From Actinobacillus indolicus (GTDB lineage: Bacteria; Pseudomonadota; Gammaproteobacteria; Enterobacterales; Pasteurellaceae), in the NCBI RefSeq assembly GCF_004519515.1, contig NZ_CP038145.1, positions 1,260,001 to 1,324,000 of the forward strand: a DNA stretch of 64,000 bases. The letters are read 5' to 3'. Positions 1 to 10,038 of the stretch are shown piece after piece; position 1 is the first letter of the stretch; every line of letters begins with the position of its first letter. The notes under the pieces are model-generated. The model saw nothing but the letters and a program-made list of their open reading frames with translations. It did not search any database and was not told the origin of the DNA. The position numbers were made by a program, and so were the translations under genes.

Positions 1-189
1 GATCCGATGAATGCCGCACCGCACGACCCTGATGTTAAAGCCTTAATGCGTATTGCGACCGTCTGGAATATCCCTGTGGCAATCAACCAAGCATCTGCCG
101 ATTTCTTATTACAATCTAGCTTGTTTGAACAAGATGTTGAGATCGAAATTCCTGATTACGACCGTTATTTGAAAGAGCGTTTGAAATAA
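1..189 (+). CDS. mgsA: Methylglyoxal synthase, C-terminal part (cut by window edge)
   Basis: The open frame enters at base 1 and gives the last 62 residues of MgsA, which converts dihydroxyacetone phosphate to methylglyoxal in the cytosol as a glycolytic bypass. Recognisable family segments are [10 protein letters not shown], then [11 protein letters not shown], then the C-terminal [13 protein letters not shown], all close to the E. coli protein. The start codon and the phosphate-binding N-terminus lie outside the window. Hairpins follow the stop. Confidence 0.93.
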   Translation, partial: DPMNAAPHDPDVKALMRIATVWNIPVAINQASADFLLQSSLFEQDVEIEIPDYDRYLKERLK

Positions 190-435
190 TTGTTTAATCT
201 TTACAAGTGATGGGATATTTTTATCCAAGCTTAAAGCAAGCAGGGACGCCACGCTTGGCGTCCATTGAATATCGCTTTTCACAAATTTAGGAAACGGATG
301 CCAAGTGATCCGCTTCATTTATTTAGAGCATTTTGGGGCAAATGTAGTTTGCCCCTACATTTAATCTATGCTTTTCCTCAATAAGTTACTGTTATTGCCC
401 AAACATCTTCCAAAACGGTACAAATTGTTTAATGC

Positions 436-500
436 TAGTGAATAAAACTATTCAATAGTAATGAACAAAACCGTTCAACACTAATGAACAAAATTCCATA
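436..500 (+). repeat. 23-bp imperfect tandem repeat, about 2.8 copies
   Basis: Units start at 436, 459 and 482. Each begins TARTGAAYAAAA, and the first two contain GAA...TTC half-palindromes. The third unit decays after about 18 bases. The function is unknown; it could be a protein-binding array or a replication-slippage product. Confidence 0.6.
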
Positions 501-630
501 CCTAAAAATCAGTTGGTTCAAATGGGAAATGTTTGTTGATAAGAGTGGTTAATCAATTTGTGTCATATTATCCACAATACCAGTACTTTTCCTTTTTGAA
601 ACCTTACTTTTACACCTTATCTAGCATAGC

Positions 631-659
631 TTGTTGTGCAAAAAAAAACAATATATAAT
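631..659 (+). promoter_or_regulatory. Candidate sigma-70 promoter for the lipoprotein pair
   Basis: A -35-like TTGTTG at 631-636 and a perfect -10 TATAAT at 654-659 are 17 bp apart, about 107 bp upstream of the ATG at 766. The predicted 5' UTR contains the G7 run at 681-687. Confidence 0.5.
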
Positions 660-765
660 CACAAAATACTCGATTCTAGAGGGGGGGAAATTTTCATCAG
701 CTATTCAAATTTCTTCAAACTATTTATTCATTAACCCAATTTACTTTAACCGAAGGTCCTAGTTT

Positions 766-1233
766 ATGTTTTTATCAATCCGAAAATTATTACTTATCGC
801 TATAAGTTTAGGTTTATCAGCCTGTTCATCTGGCTTACACGTTTGGTATAACTCAGCCCCACAGTCTGCAAAATTGATTTGTGGTGGTCAATTTGTAGGT
901 TACACACCATACAATGCTTATTACAATATTTCTGAAGGTGATATTCAGCGTGGTTATGTTCAAGTACAGCCTTGTAAAGCAGTCTGGATGGGAGGTGCTA
1001 CAGATACTTATCGCAACCGATTCCCTGTTAATTCCAGTAGTCATTCTTACAGTCTAACTGCTGTAAGTAATAATGTTCAGTCTGTAGATGTTCAATTTGC
1101 TGGACAGAGAGATGCGGCTTATCAAGCACAGCAACAACAAAATAACCAAGTGATTCAACAAATCTATCAAAATCGCCCTGTGAATACTTTCTGTAATAAG
1201 ATCGGTGGGCAGGTAATGTGTAATACCTACTAA
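766..1233 (+). CDS. Putative lipoprotein of unknown function
   Basis: 155 residues. The N-terminus has basic residues, a hydrophobic stretch and a lipobox LSAC with Cys20, so export and lipid anchoring are expected. The mature part has Gly/Tyr-rich segments, three further Cys (including two near the C-terminus) and a Gln/Asn-rich stretch near residues 125-135. I do not recognise the family. It is followed after 11 bases by a second lipoprotein with an AAGGAG ribosome-binding site, so the two are probably one operon. Base composition is AT-rich compared with ygfZ downstream, which suggests accessory DNA. Confidence 0.7.
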   Translation: MFLSIRKLLLIAISLGLSACSSGLHVWYNSAPQSAKLICGGQFVGYTPYNAYYNISEGDIQRGYVQVQPCKAVWMGGATDTYRNRFPVNSSSHSYSLTAVSNNVQSVDVQFAGQRDAAYQAQQQQNNQVIQQIYQNRPVNTFCNKIGGQVMCNTY

Positions 1234-1244
1234 GGAGTATTAAA

Positions 1245-1736
1245 ATGAAAAAATTATTATCAGCTATTACGATATCTTTTGTGTTATCGGGGTGTATGAA
1301 TAATATTAGTTTACCGAATACAAATATACAAGAGGTGGTATCTAATTCTGATGAATTAAATTATTTAGGTTTTGTTCTGGGTACAGCTGATGTTTGCAAA
1401 CATGTTAATCCTAAAATGGAAAAGAAATGGGATAGATATATAGAAAAAGCTTTAAAAATTGCCAATTCGTATAATAAAAATGATAAAGAATATATATTGG
1501 CATCATCTGTCAGTAGAGTAGCATCTCCATATATGAGAAAAAATAATATACCGCTGACACTAGAAAACTTTGAAAATATTTATAAACAACAGTTTCAAGA
1601 CAAATATCTTGAAAAGGCTATTTATAAAGCAGCTGTTGCAGATCTGAAAGGAACAGATCTTTGTTTTACTCCAAATATTGCAGAAAAGTCATTGAAAGAA
1701 TTTGCTAATAAATTTGGTAAAGGACATTTATTATAA
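1245..1736 (+). CDS. Putative lipoprotein of unknown function
   Basis: 163 residues with a signal peptide ending in the lipobox LSGC (Cys17). The start is supported by AAGGAG seven bases upstream and by the position just after the previous lipoprotein. The mature domain is Lys/Asn-rich and mostly helical in character, with two Cys after the lipid-anchored one. No family is recognised. A Rho-independent terminator follows at 1785-1824, closing the two-gene unit. Confidence 0.7.
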   Translation: MKKLLSAITISFVLSGCMNNISLPNTNIQEVVSNSDELNYLGFVLGTADVCKHVNPKMEKKWDRYIEKALKIANSYNKNDKEYILASSVSRVASPYMRKNNIPLTLENFENIYKQQFQDKYLEKAIYKAAVADLKGTDLCFTPNIAEKSLKEFANKFGKGHLL

Positions 1737-1784
1737 ACTTTGTCATAGGCTAATATCATTCTGCGTTATAGAGGATTTAATATA

Positions 1785-1824
1785 AACCACCTTTAGTAAT
1801 TTATGCGTAAAGGTGGCTTTTTTT
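1785..1824 (+). terminator. Rho-independent terminator
   Basis: CCACCTTTA (1787-1795) pairs with TAAAGGTGG (1808-1816), followed by a run of seven T from 1818. It ends the two-lipoprotein unit. It also argues against a start at 1803 for the next ORF, since that ATG-like position lies in the hairpin. Confidence 0.8.
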
Positions 1825-1850
1825 ATCATCAAAAAATAAGTTATTTTGCT

Positions 1851-2258
1851 ATGTGTAAAAAATTCTTTTATTGTTTAACTATTATTGTTTTTTCTATTGC
1901 ATTATTTGTTTTCTCAAGTTTATCAATTTATCAAAAATTTAATACGGAAGGAGCTTGGGAAGCAGCAGTAAATGTATTTACTTTATTAGGTGGAATTTTA
2001 GCTATAGGAACAGTTTATACTTATTTTAATATAGAGCAGAAAACTAAAGAGTTTAAGGAGAAACACCAAGATGCGACTGAAGAAATCGATAATGCTAAAA
2101 AACTAATAATATTAGAACTTGAAAAACTAAAAAAGAATAATCATACTTTAGATAAACTAATTCAGGAATATGAGATAAAACAAAAATTTATAGATTACAT
2201 AAAATACCAACAAGGACAAGAACTAGAACTGAAGAAATATGTTAATAAAGAATACTGA
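1851..2258 (+). CDS. Small membrane protein, upstream half of an ORF split by TGA
   Basis: 135 residues from ATG 1851, chosen because the earlier frame start at 1803 lies inside a terminator. Two hydrophobic segments (about residues 5-27 and 40-62) are followed by a Lys/Glu-rich coiled-coil-like region. The frame stops at TGA 2256-2258, but the same frame stays open past this codon to 2729. This may therefore be the N-terminal half of a 292-codon protein cut by one nonsense codon. The family is not recognised. The layout (two TM helices, a coiled coil, then a helical cytosolic domain) resembles uncharacterised membrane proteins near mobile DNA. Confidence 0.55.
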   Translation: MCKKFFYCLTIIVFSIALFVFSSLSIYQKFNTEGAWEAAVNVFTLLGGILAIGTVYTYFNIEQKTKEFKEKHQDATEEIDNAKKLIILELEKLKKNNHTLDKLIQEYEIKQKFIDYIKYQQGQELELKKYVNKEY

Positions 2259-2273
2259 TCTGTAGAAAACTAT

Positions 2274-2729
2274 TTGTTAGCTAATATAGTTAAAACTAAA
2301 TGGTTTTTAGATACAGCTATTGATTCAAACGAAATACATTCTATTTTATTTGCAGAAAAAGAACTTATTTGGGGTTATCGTCAATTAGTTGATTTTGATG
2401 CAGACTTTTACCGTTTATATATCAATCAAATTTTTAATACGCTACAATTATTAAATGAATACTGTCATCGAGAAAATGAGGAGTGGAAAGATTATTTTCA
2501 GTCTGAACTCATTGATTTAATGGTAGATTTTGTCAAGGAAGATGAACGTGATAAAGCAAATATGTTATCACAAGAGCATCTAAAACAATTTAAACAACTC
2601 TATGAAGAATATGTAACTACAGATGTAGAAAGAAGTCGCTTCATAAAAGTGATTAATACAGAGAATAAGAAAATAATTAAAATTACTAAAGTATTAGGGT
2701 TAAAACCGAATAATATTTTTTGTTTGTGA
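2274..2729 (+). CDS. Downstream half of the same reading frame (probable remnant)
   Basis: The frame continues without a stop from 2259 to 2729. The nearest possible starts are TTG codons at 2274 and 2277, with no good ribosome-binding site. About 151 residues, helical and acidic, ending KPNNIFCL. Because phase is kept across the single TGA at 2256-2258, this is best read as the C-terminal domain of the protein that starts at 1851. It may be lost by nonsense mutation or reached by readthrough. No family recognised. Confidence 0.45.
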   Translation: MLANIVKTKWFLDTAIDSNEIHSILFAEKELIWGYRQLVDFDADFYRLYINQIFNTLQLLNEYCHRENEEWKDYFQSELIDLMVDFVKEDERDKANMLSQEHLKQFKQLYEEYVTTDVERSRFIKVINTENKKIIKITKVLGLKPNNIFCL

Positions 2730-2839
2730 ATTTGGTTATAACATATCCTTCCCCATAAATTCCCCCTGTAAATCAATTTATCCCATCGGGCAAATCGTGT
2801 ATGATCTGCCTGTTTTTAACCCTATTTTGAGATAATAAG

Positions 2840-3730
2840 ATGAAATGTGAATGTCAAAAAGTGACACATCAACAGCCTGAGTTGTGTGTGGCTTTAACCC
2901 AATATCGCTTGATTGAAGTAGCTGGGATTGATGCGGAAAAATATCTGCAAGGACAGCTTACTTGTGATGTGGCGAAACTGGCGGTCGGTGAACAGACCTT
3001 AACTTGCCATTGCGATCCGAAAGGAAAAATGAGTGCGTTGTTCCGTTTATATCGTGCAACGGCGGAGCAGTTTTTCCTGATTATTCAACAAGATCTGTTG
3101 CCTGAAGCGCTAGTGCAGTTGAAGAAATATGCGGTGTTTTCCAAAGTGACCTTTACTGAATTAGATCAGGCTCTGTTTGGAACGACAAGCGGTGAGATCA
3201 TTGCAAAATTTAACGAGAATGTGACCGCTTGTTACCTTGACGAAGAGCCTAAACGGGCGATCTTTTGGGGCGATATTGCGGTAGAAACCAATGGCGATGG
3301 CAGTTTGTGGGATCTGATTGATATTCAACAGGGCGTGCCGTTACTCTACAAGGTTAATCAGTTTGAGCTAATTCCACAGGCAACCAATCTGCAACTGCTT
3401 GATAAAGCAATTTCCTTTACTAAGGGGTGTTATATCGGTCAGGAAACAGTGGCTCGTGCGAAATATCGTGGTGCAAATAAACGGGCGATGTTTACCTTTG
3501 TGGGTAATGTGGAAGGAGAAATCGAATTGCCAGCCGTTGTATCTAGCATTGAAATGCAGTTGGGCGAAAACTGGAAAAACACTGGGACAATTTTAGCGGT
3601 CCAGCGTTATCAACAACAGCTTTGGTTACAAGTGGTGCTGAATAAAGAACTTGAGCCAGAAGCCAATTTCCGTGTCAGCAATGTCAGCTTGGCATTATTT
3701 GAACTGCCTTATAGCTTGGAAGAAAATTGA
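2840..3730 (+). CDS. ygfZ: tRNA-modifying protein YgfZ (folate-binding, Fe-S related)
   Basis: 296 residues. It contains the hallmark KGCYIGQE motif (about residues 195-202), whose Cys is essential in the family. The family has a GcvT-like folate-binding fold and helps assembly or repair of certain Fe-S enzymes, including MiaB. An N-terminal [10 protein letters not shown] segment is also typical. ATG 2840 follows GATAATAAG. The stop TGA overlaps the rnhB start by one base, so translational coupling is likely. Confidence 0.93.
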   Translation: MKCECQKVTHQQPELCVALTQYRLIEVAGIDAEKYLQGQLTCDVAKLAVGEQTLTCHCDPKGKMSALFRLYRATAEQFFLIIQQDLLPEALVQLKKYAVFSKVTFTELDQALFGTTSGEIIAKFNENVTACYLDEEPKRAIFWGDIAVETNGDGSLWDLIDIQQGVPLLYKVNQFELIPQATNLQLLDKAISFTKGCYIGQETVARAKYRGANKRAMFTFVGNVEGEIELPAVVSSIEMQLGENWKNTGTILAVQRYQQQLWLQVVLNKELEPEANFRVSNVSLALFELPYSLEEN

Positions 3731-4317
3731 TGTTTGAATATCCAAAAGCAAAGCTCATTGCAGGGGTGGACGAAGTTGGGCGTGGGCCTTTGGTTGGAGC
3801 GGTTGTGACGGCTGCCGTTATCCTTGATCCTAATCAGCCGATTGAAGGGCTTGCCGACTCGAAGAAACTCTCAGAGAAACGTCGTCTGGCGTTGGCAGAA
3901 GAAATTAAGGCGAAGGCATTATGCTGGTCTTTAGGGCGAGCAGAGCCAGATGAAATCGATCAGCTAAATATTTTGCACGCCACAATGTTGGCAATGCAAC
4001 GAGCGGTTGCAGGGCTTCGTATTCAACCTGATTTTGTACTGGTGGACGGCAATCGTATTCCAACCTTGCCTATGCCTGCACAAGCGGTCGTGAAAGGCGA
4101 TAGTCTTGTTGCTGAAATCAGTGCTGCATCTATTTTAGCCAAAGTGGCACGGGATCAGGAAATGGACGAACTGGATAAACAGTTTCCTGAGTACGGCTTT
4201 GCACAGCATAAAGGCTATCCAACCAAGCTACATTTTGAAAAATTAGAAAGTCTGGGCGTAACTCCTTATCACCGTAAAAGTTTTGCCCCTGTTGCACAAC
4301 GATTAACCAAAGAATGA
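3730..4317 (+). CDS. rnhB: Ribonuclease HII
   Basis: 195 residues from ATG 3730, preferred over TTG 3727. RNase HII cuts the RNA strand of RNA-DNA hybrids and removes misinserted ribonucleotides. The N-terminal [15 protein letters not shown] carries the catalytic Asp-Glu pair. [12 protein letters not shown] and the VDG and [12 protein letters not shown] segments follow in family order. The ATGA overlap at 4314-4317 couples it to the pqiA-like gene downstream. Full family length. Confidence 0.96.
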   Translation: MFEYPKAKLIAGVDEVGRGPLVGAVVTAAVILDPNQPIEGLADSKKLSEKRRLALAEEIKAKALCWSLGRAEPDEIDQLNILHATMLAMQRAVAGLRIQPDFVLVDGNRIPTLPMPAQAVVKGDSLVAEISAASILAKVARDQEMDELDKQFPEYGFAQHKGYPTKLHFEKLESLGVTPYHRKSFAPVAQRLTKE

Positions 4318-5563
4318 AAAAAGACGAGATTTACTTACAGCGATGCCTTGAATGTGACAGCGTTGTCAGCATAGCAAAAGATCTACCCAATCAGACCGCT
4401 TGTTGCCCGAATTGCAATGAAGTGTTGCAATCAGGCAACCGTTGGAGCTTGCGACGTTGTGCCATTATCGCCTTGTCTATTCTTATTTTATTGCCTTTTG
4501 GCTTATGGCTGCCGTTGATGAATATCGACCTACTAGGCGTGCCGATTTATGCGTCCGTCTGGGGGGGGTATGGAAAATGGCGACGGAAGGCTTTCCCTAC
4601 ACGGCATTTATGATTTTGCTCTGTTCGGTGATTATGCCTTTTGCCTTTGCAGGCTTGGTGTTGTTGATCTTCATTCAACGGCTAATCCACCATAGACCAC
4701 GCTACACCTTGATTTTACTCAGCAAAGCGAAACAGTGGGTGATGTTAGATGTTTATCTCGTGGCGATTGCTGTGGCGGCATTTAAAGTGCGTGAATATGC
4801 CAAGTTGGAGTTTGACTACTACATTATCGCATTCATAATGACAGCGATTTTAACCACGTTACTGTTTATCAAAATCGATCCGAAACGTTGGTGGGAGCGG
4901 TTTTATCCTGAATATCATACACTGCCTGCCGATCACCCTTGCCAGCCAAGTATTTGCTCGGCTTGCGAATATACCTTTGATGAAAATATTGTGGATAAAA
5001 AAGGGCGACATCGTTGCCCACGTTGTGAAAGCAATTTAGATGTATCCGACAGCATTAAACTACAACGGGTATGGGCGACTTTGATTGCTGGGGCAGTGAT
5101 GATGATCCCTGCCAACCTTTTGCCGATTTCATCGACTGAATTTGCTGGGACAACTTCCGCAGATACATTGATGGGCGGGGTGATTTTATTTATGGAAATG
5201 GGCAGTTACTTAATTGCAGCCATTATCTTTATTGCCAGTATTGCCGTACCGTTTAGTAAAGTTGCCGTGATTTTCTACTTGTTGCTTGCGATCCATTACC
5301 GCTGGAAACACCCAATTCACTGGCAAATGAAACTACTACACTATGTTCACTTTGTTGGACGCTGGTCAATGTTAGACTTGTTTGTTCTCGCACTGATGAT
5401 GTCTTTGGTTGAACGTGGGCAAATTATCAGCTTCTCGGTGGGTGAAGCAGCCTTTTATTTTGGAGCAGCCGTTTTTCTAACAATGATTTCATCATCAAAC
5501 ATTGATGCCAGAATGTTATGGCGGATACATCGAGAACATAATACAACTCAGCAAAGCGGTTAG
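4314..5563 (+). pseudogene. pqiA: PqiA-like membrane protein, frameshifted at a G8 tract
   Basis: Two overlapping frames together make one PqiA protein of about 416 residues. The first (4314-4613) gives a CLEC...CPNC zinc ribbon and the first TM segment up to ASVWGG. The second, entered after the run of eight G at 4561-4568, continues VWKMATEGFPYTAF and gives the remaining TM helices plus a second ribbon (CSACEY...CPRCES). Gaining one G, or losing two, would restore the frame. PqiA proteins act in envelope lipid transport and stress, usually with MCE protein PqiB, which is absent here. This could be slipped-strand phase variation, true decay, or an error in homopolymer length. Confidence 0.85.
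4561..4568 (+). repeat. Poly-G tract (8 G) at the pqiA frameshift
   Basis: Eight consecutive G follow codons for ASV and a TCT. The position is exactly where the reading frame of the PqiA homology changes. Homopolymer G tracts are known contingency loci in Pasteurellaceae, although this one is short. Confidence 0.75.
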
Positions 5564-5626
5564 ATTTGAACAAAATTTTGCAAAGGTTTATACTTCCACC
5601 AATAAAATTGAAAAAAGGAGCAAGTT

Positions 5627-6127
5627 ATGCGTGTTGATACTTCTGAACTTTGTGATATTTATTCCGATCAGGTTGATGTTGTTGAACCTATTTTTTCTAG
5701 CTTTGGCGGACTTTCATCTTTCTACGGCAAAATTACCACAGTAAAATGCTTTGAAAGCAATGGCTTAATTGCAGAAGTGTTGGAAGAAGAAGGTCAAGGA
5801 CGAGTGCTTTTAGTCGATGGCGGTGGTGCAGTGCGTCGAGCATTAATTGATGCAGAACTTGCCCAACTTGCCGTGGATAATGGCTGGGAAGGTATTATTG
5901 TCAATGGTGCAGTACGTCAATTAGATGTATTGGAAACCCTAGATATTGGTATCCAAGCCCTCGCCCCAATTCCTGTTGGAGCTGATGACTCAATGGTGGG
6001 TGAAGTTGATACCCCTGTCAATTTTGGCGGAGTGACCTTTTTGCCTGAAGATTATGTCTATGCGGATTTAACAGGGATTGTGTTGTCGCCTGAACTCTTA
6101 GACTTGGCAGATGAAATCGCAGAATAA
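5627..6127 (+). CDS. rraA: Regulator of RNase E activity A
   Basis: 166 residues. RraA binds RNase E and inhibits RNA degradation, acting as a trimeric ring. The start [12 protein letters not shown], the central [20 protein letters not shown] and [13 protein letters not shown] are characteristic, as is the acidic C-terminus. An AAAGGAG ribosome-binding site lies just before ATG 5627. A strong terminator follows. Confidence 0.95.
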   Translation: MRVDTSELCDIYSDQVDVVEPIFSSFGGLSSFYGKITTVKCFESNGLIAEVLEEEGQGRVLLVDGGGAVRRALIDAELAQLAVDNGWEGIIVNGAVRQLDVLETLDIGIQALAPIPVGADDSMVGEVDTPVNFGGVTFLPEDYVYADLTGIVLSPELLDLADEIAE

Positions 6128-6141
6128 ACTTGTTGTTCACG

Positions 6142-6168
6142 GACACTTCGGTGTCTGTTTTGTTTTTT
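6142..6168 (+). terminator. Rho-independent terminator of rraA
   Basis: GACAC (6142-6146), TTCG loop, GTGTC (6151-6155), then TGTTTTGTTTTTT. The T-run touches the stop codon of trmN6, which converges from the other strand. Confidence 0.8.
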
Positions 6169-6868
6169 AGAAATTGAGATAAAAATCTTTGGTGAGCTGT
6201 TTAAATTCATCACGATATTGATGATGCTCATCATAAATCGTGAGCTCTTGTTCTTTTAATGTGAGAGCTTGCAAAGAAAAGGTCAAAACTGACCGCTTGT
6301 ATGAGCTTGTGGGCGTGGTTTTAATTTTCCAATGCTCAATACAGTAAAGTTGCTCTTGTTCAGCTTGTGAAATCAGTTTTATACCGCTGTCAAAAGGAAG
6401 TATAAAACTGATTTTTCCTTGTGGATGTAGCCATTTTTTTGCTTGGATTAGCCAATCTATATGGCGATGAATCACACTTCTTGCTAAATCTCGTTGTTTG
6501 CTCTTCGTGGCTAAGCTATGTTCAAAGTAGGGTGGATTTGACACAATCAGGTCATATTTTTGAGTCGATGTCCACTGCATCACATCCGTTTGAAGCACAT
6601 CAATCCGATCTGCCCAAGGGCTCTGCGCAACATTGTGGCTCGCTTGTTGAAAGGCTGACTCATCAAGCTCAAGGGCGGTAATCTGCGTGGAAGGGGCGCG
6701 TTGTGCTAACATCAGGGCGATCAATGCTGTGCCTGTACCGAGATCAAGGAGCGTCTGTGCATGATCTATATTTGCGATTGCCCCTAAAAGAATACCATCG
6801 GTGTTGACTTTCATTGCACATTGATCGTGTGCAATGAAAAACTGTTTAAACTGAAACCCCTTACTCAT
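6167..6868 (-). CDS. trmN6: tRNA1(Val) (adenine-37-N6)-methyltransferase
   Basis: 233 residues. It transfers a methyl group from S-adenosylmethionine to A37 of tRNA1-Val (E. coli YfiC/TrmN6 family). It shows an N-terminal FKQFFIAHDQCAMKVNTDG, the SAM loop LDLGTGTALIALMLAQR and the N6-adenine catalytic motif NPPY (about residues 112-115). It lies 3 bases after the coaA stop on the same strand, so co-transcription with coaA is likely. Confidence 0.92.
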   Translation of the reverse strand: MSKGFQFKQFFIAHDQCAMKVNTDGILLGAIANIDHAQTLLDLGTGTALIALMLAQRAPSTQITALELDESAFQQASHNVAQSPWADRIDVLQTDVMQWTSTQKYDLIVSNPPYFEHSLATKSKQRDLARSVIHRHIDWLIQAKKWLHPQGKISFILPFDSGIKLISQAEQEQLYCIEHWKIKTTPTSSYKRSVLTFSLQALTLKEQELTIYDEHHQYRDEFKQLTKDFYLNF

Positions 6869-6871
6869 AGG

Positions 6872-7822
6872 CTATTTTCTGAGTTTGACGGTTTCAATCG
6901 CATGATCTTCGCCTTTCACGAGAATTAGATTAGCACGTTCACGGCTAGGTAAAATGTTTTGTTTTAAATTTAATCCGTTGATTTCATCCCAAATCGTTGA
7001 TGCCGTTTGCACCGCTTCTTCTTGTGTCAATTTTGAATAGTGGTGGAAATAGGAATTCGGATCGGTAAAGGCACTACGGCGGAACTTTAAGAAACGGTGG
7101 ATATACCATTCTTTCAGTAGGCTCTCATCCGCATCAACATAAATGGAAAAATCGACAAAGTCAGACACAAAAACGCTATGTGGACTATGTGGGTAGTTCA
7201 TGCCACTCTGTAACATATTTAAGCCTTCTAAAATCACAATGTCAGGTTGATCCACTTCATTATATTTATCAGGGATGATGTCGTAAGTTAAATGAGAGTA
7301 AATCGGTGCTTTAACATGGCGCTTGCCTGATTTTATGTCAGAAACAAATTCAATAAGACGATGAATATCATAAGACTCAGGAAAGCCTTTTTTCTTCATT
7401 AAGTTACGTTCTTGTAAGGTTTTTAATGGGTAGAGAAAACCGTCGGTGGTGATTAAATCCACTTTACGCTTTTCAGGCCATTCGGAAAGCAAGGCTTGCA
7501 AGATACGGGCAGAAGTGCTTTTTCCTACCGATACACTGCCGGTTAAACTGATGATATAAGGTACTTTAGGTGATTCTACATCTAAGAACTTATGTAAAAC
7601 TTCTTGGCGTTTGAGATTTTCATCAATGTAATAGTTAATCAAACGTGCAAGGGGAAGATAGATGGTACTGACTTCCTCTAAAGACAGTTCTTCATTAAAA
7701 CCCAAAAGGGGTTTCAGGTCTTGTTCGGTCAGTTTTAATGGTACAGATTTACGGAGTTCTGCCCATTGTTGTCGATCAAAGGTTAAAAAAGGCGTAATTT
7801 TGGTGGATTTTGTCAGGCTCAT
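6872..7822 (-). CDS. coaA: Pantothenate kinase (type I)
   Basis: 316 residues from the ATG at 7822 ([13 protein letters not shown]), the same length as E. coli CoaA. The longer frame to 7891 has no support. It phosphorylates pantothenate, the controlled first step of coenzyme A synthesis. The Walker A motif GSVSVGKST is near residue 100, and the C-terminal [14 protein letters not shown] is typical. It is divergent from the tRNA-tufB operon and followed closely by trmN6. Confidence 0.96.
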   Translation of the reverse strand: MSLTKSTKITPFLTFDRQQWAELRKSVPLKLTEQDLKPLLGFNEELSLEEVSTIYLPLARLINYYIDENLKRQEVLHKFLDVESPKVPYIISLTGSVSVGKSTSARILQALLSEWPEKRKVDLITTDGFLYPLKTLQERNLMKKKGFPESYDIHRLIEFVSDIKSGKRHVKAPIYSHLTYDIIPDKYNEVDQPDIVILEGLNMLQSGMNYPHSPHSVFVSDFVDFSIYVDADESLLKEWYIHRFLKFRRSAFTDPNSYFHHYSKLTQEEAVQTASTIWDEINGLNLKQNILPSRERANLILVKGEDHAIETVKLRK

Positions 7823-8010
7823 TGCCAAATTCTCTATTTTTCTTATTAAAAGCATCCATCTGAAATGGCATTCATTTTGTGAAATATACAATATAAATGA
7901 CGTTGATTGGGATTTTATCTAATAAAAATCACGAAAATATCTAAAAAATCAGCATATTGCGTATTTTGTCATCGAAAGAAATGATTTTTTAATTTTTTTG
8001 AAAAAAATGC

Positions 8011-8038
8011 TTGCAAGGTTTTCCGAAATCCCTATAAT
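8011..8038 (+). promoter_or_regulatory. Sigma-70 promoter of the tRNA-tufB operon
   Basis: TTGCAA (8011-8016) and TATAAT (8033-8038) are 16 bp apart, followed by a GC-rich GCGC discriminator typical of stringently controlled stable-RNA promoters. It lies 28 bp before the first tRNA. Confidence 0.8.
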
Positions 8039-8066
8039 GCGCATCACTTGCTTACGACAACGCAAC

Positions 8067-8142
<76 letters not shown>

Positions 8143-8177
8143 TTCTAGCTTAAGGTAGACAAGTATTCAATTAACGT

Positions 8178-8262
8178 GGAGGGATTCCCGAGCGGCCAAA
8201 GGGGGCAGACTGTAAATCTGTTGGCTCAGCCTTCGAAGGTTCGAATCCTTCTCCCTCCACCA
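8178..8262 (+). tRNA. tyrU: tRNA-Tyr (GTA anticodon)
   Basis: 85 bases with encoded CCA and a long variable arm. Acceptor GGAGGGA pairs with TCCCTCC. The anticodon loop CTGTAAA gives GTA. Confidence 0.97.
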
Positions 8263-8305
8263 TTTCTTCTAATTGAATCCTGATGGGACAGACGAATTTA
8301 GAACA

Positions 8306-8380
<75 letters not shown>

Positions 8381-8382
8381 GC

Positions 8383-8458
8383 GCTGATATAGCTCAGTTG
8401 GTAGAGCGCACCCTTGGTAAGGGTGAGGTCGGCGGTTCAAATCCGCCTATCAGCACCA
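8383..8458 (+). tRNA. thrT: tRNA-Thr (GGT anticodon)
   Basis: 76 bases with encoded CCA. Acceptor GCTGATA pairs with TATCAGC. The anticodon loop CTTGGTA gives GGT. Last tRNA before tufB. Confidence 0.97.
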
Positions 8459-8646
8459 CCTATTCTCTTTCTATCTTCATCTTTTCCTTTACTTTTAAGC
8501 AATAATTGATTTTTAAATTTGATTAATGTGCTAAAATAGCATTGATCCTATTTGTTTATAATTAACATTTAAACCTAAAAAAATCTCTAGGTTTTGAGTT
8601 TATAAACGAAATAAATGTGTAGTATAATAAGTAGGTTTTAATTTAA

Positions 8647-9901
<1,255 letters not shown>

Positions 9902-9930
9902 AGAAACGTTAAGCTTAAAAGCGAATAGAG

Positions 9931-9957
9931 AAGGCTCATCGAAAGGTGAGCCTTTTT
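9931..9957 (+). terminator. Rho-independent terminator of tufB
   Basis: GGCTCATC, GAAA tetraloop, GGTGAGCC, then TTTTT. The same element serves tufA at 45811-45836. The match between the two copies continues about 50 bases further, through an ACAAGCGGT uptake signal. Confidence 0.9.
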
Positions 9958-10010
9958 ATTTGGCCTACAAGCGGTGAGATCTTGTCAATATTTTGCAATT
10001 ATATAAAAAA

Positions 10011-10037
10011 TGCTAGGTAGTTTTACCTAGCATTTTT
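10011..10037 (-). terminator. Bidirectional terminator at the end of selB
   Basis: TGCTAGGTA (10011-10019), GTTT loop, TACCTAGCA (10024-10032), flanked by A-run and T-run so that it can work in both directions. It separates tufB from the convergent selAB operon. Confidence 0.8.
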
Positions 10038-10038
10038 G

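Larger units (their letters stand above)
190..765. other. 576-bp intergenic region with hairpins and short repeats
   Basis: I see no gene here. Two strong hairpins follow mgsA: 244-263 (GGACGCC/GGCGTCC, 6-base loop) and 335-355 (GGGGCAAA/TTTGCCCC, 5-base loop). Neither has a clean T-run. A 23-bp tandem repeat lies at 436-500 and a promoter at 631-659. A run of seven G occurs at 681-687 between that promoter and the next gene. Very AT-rich and accessory in character. Confidence 0.6.

Noticed and set aside
2256..2300. TGA at 2256-2258 as a selenocysteine codon
   Set aside because: No GC-containing SECIS-like hairpin follows the codon; only a weak AT stem. The protein has no redox context and the region is accessory DNA, so nonsense mutation is simpler.
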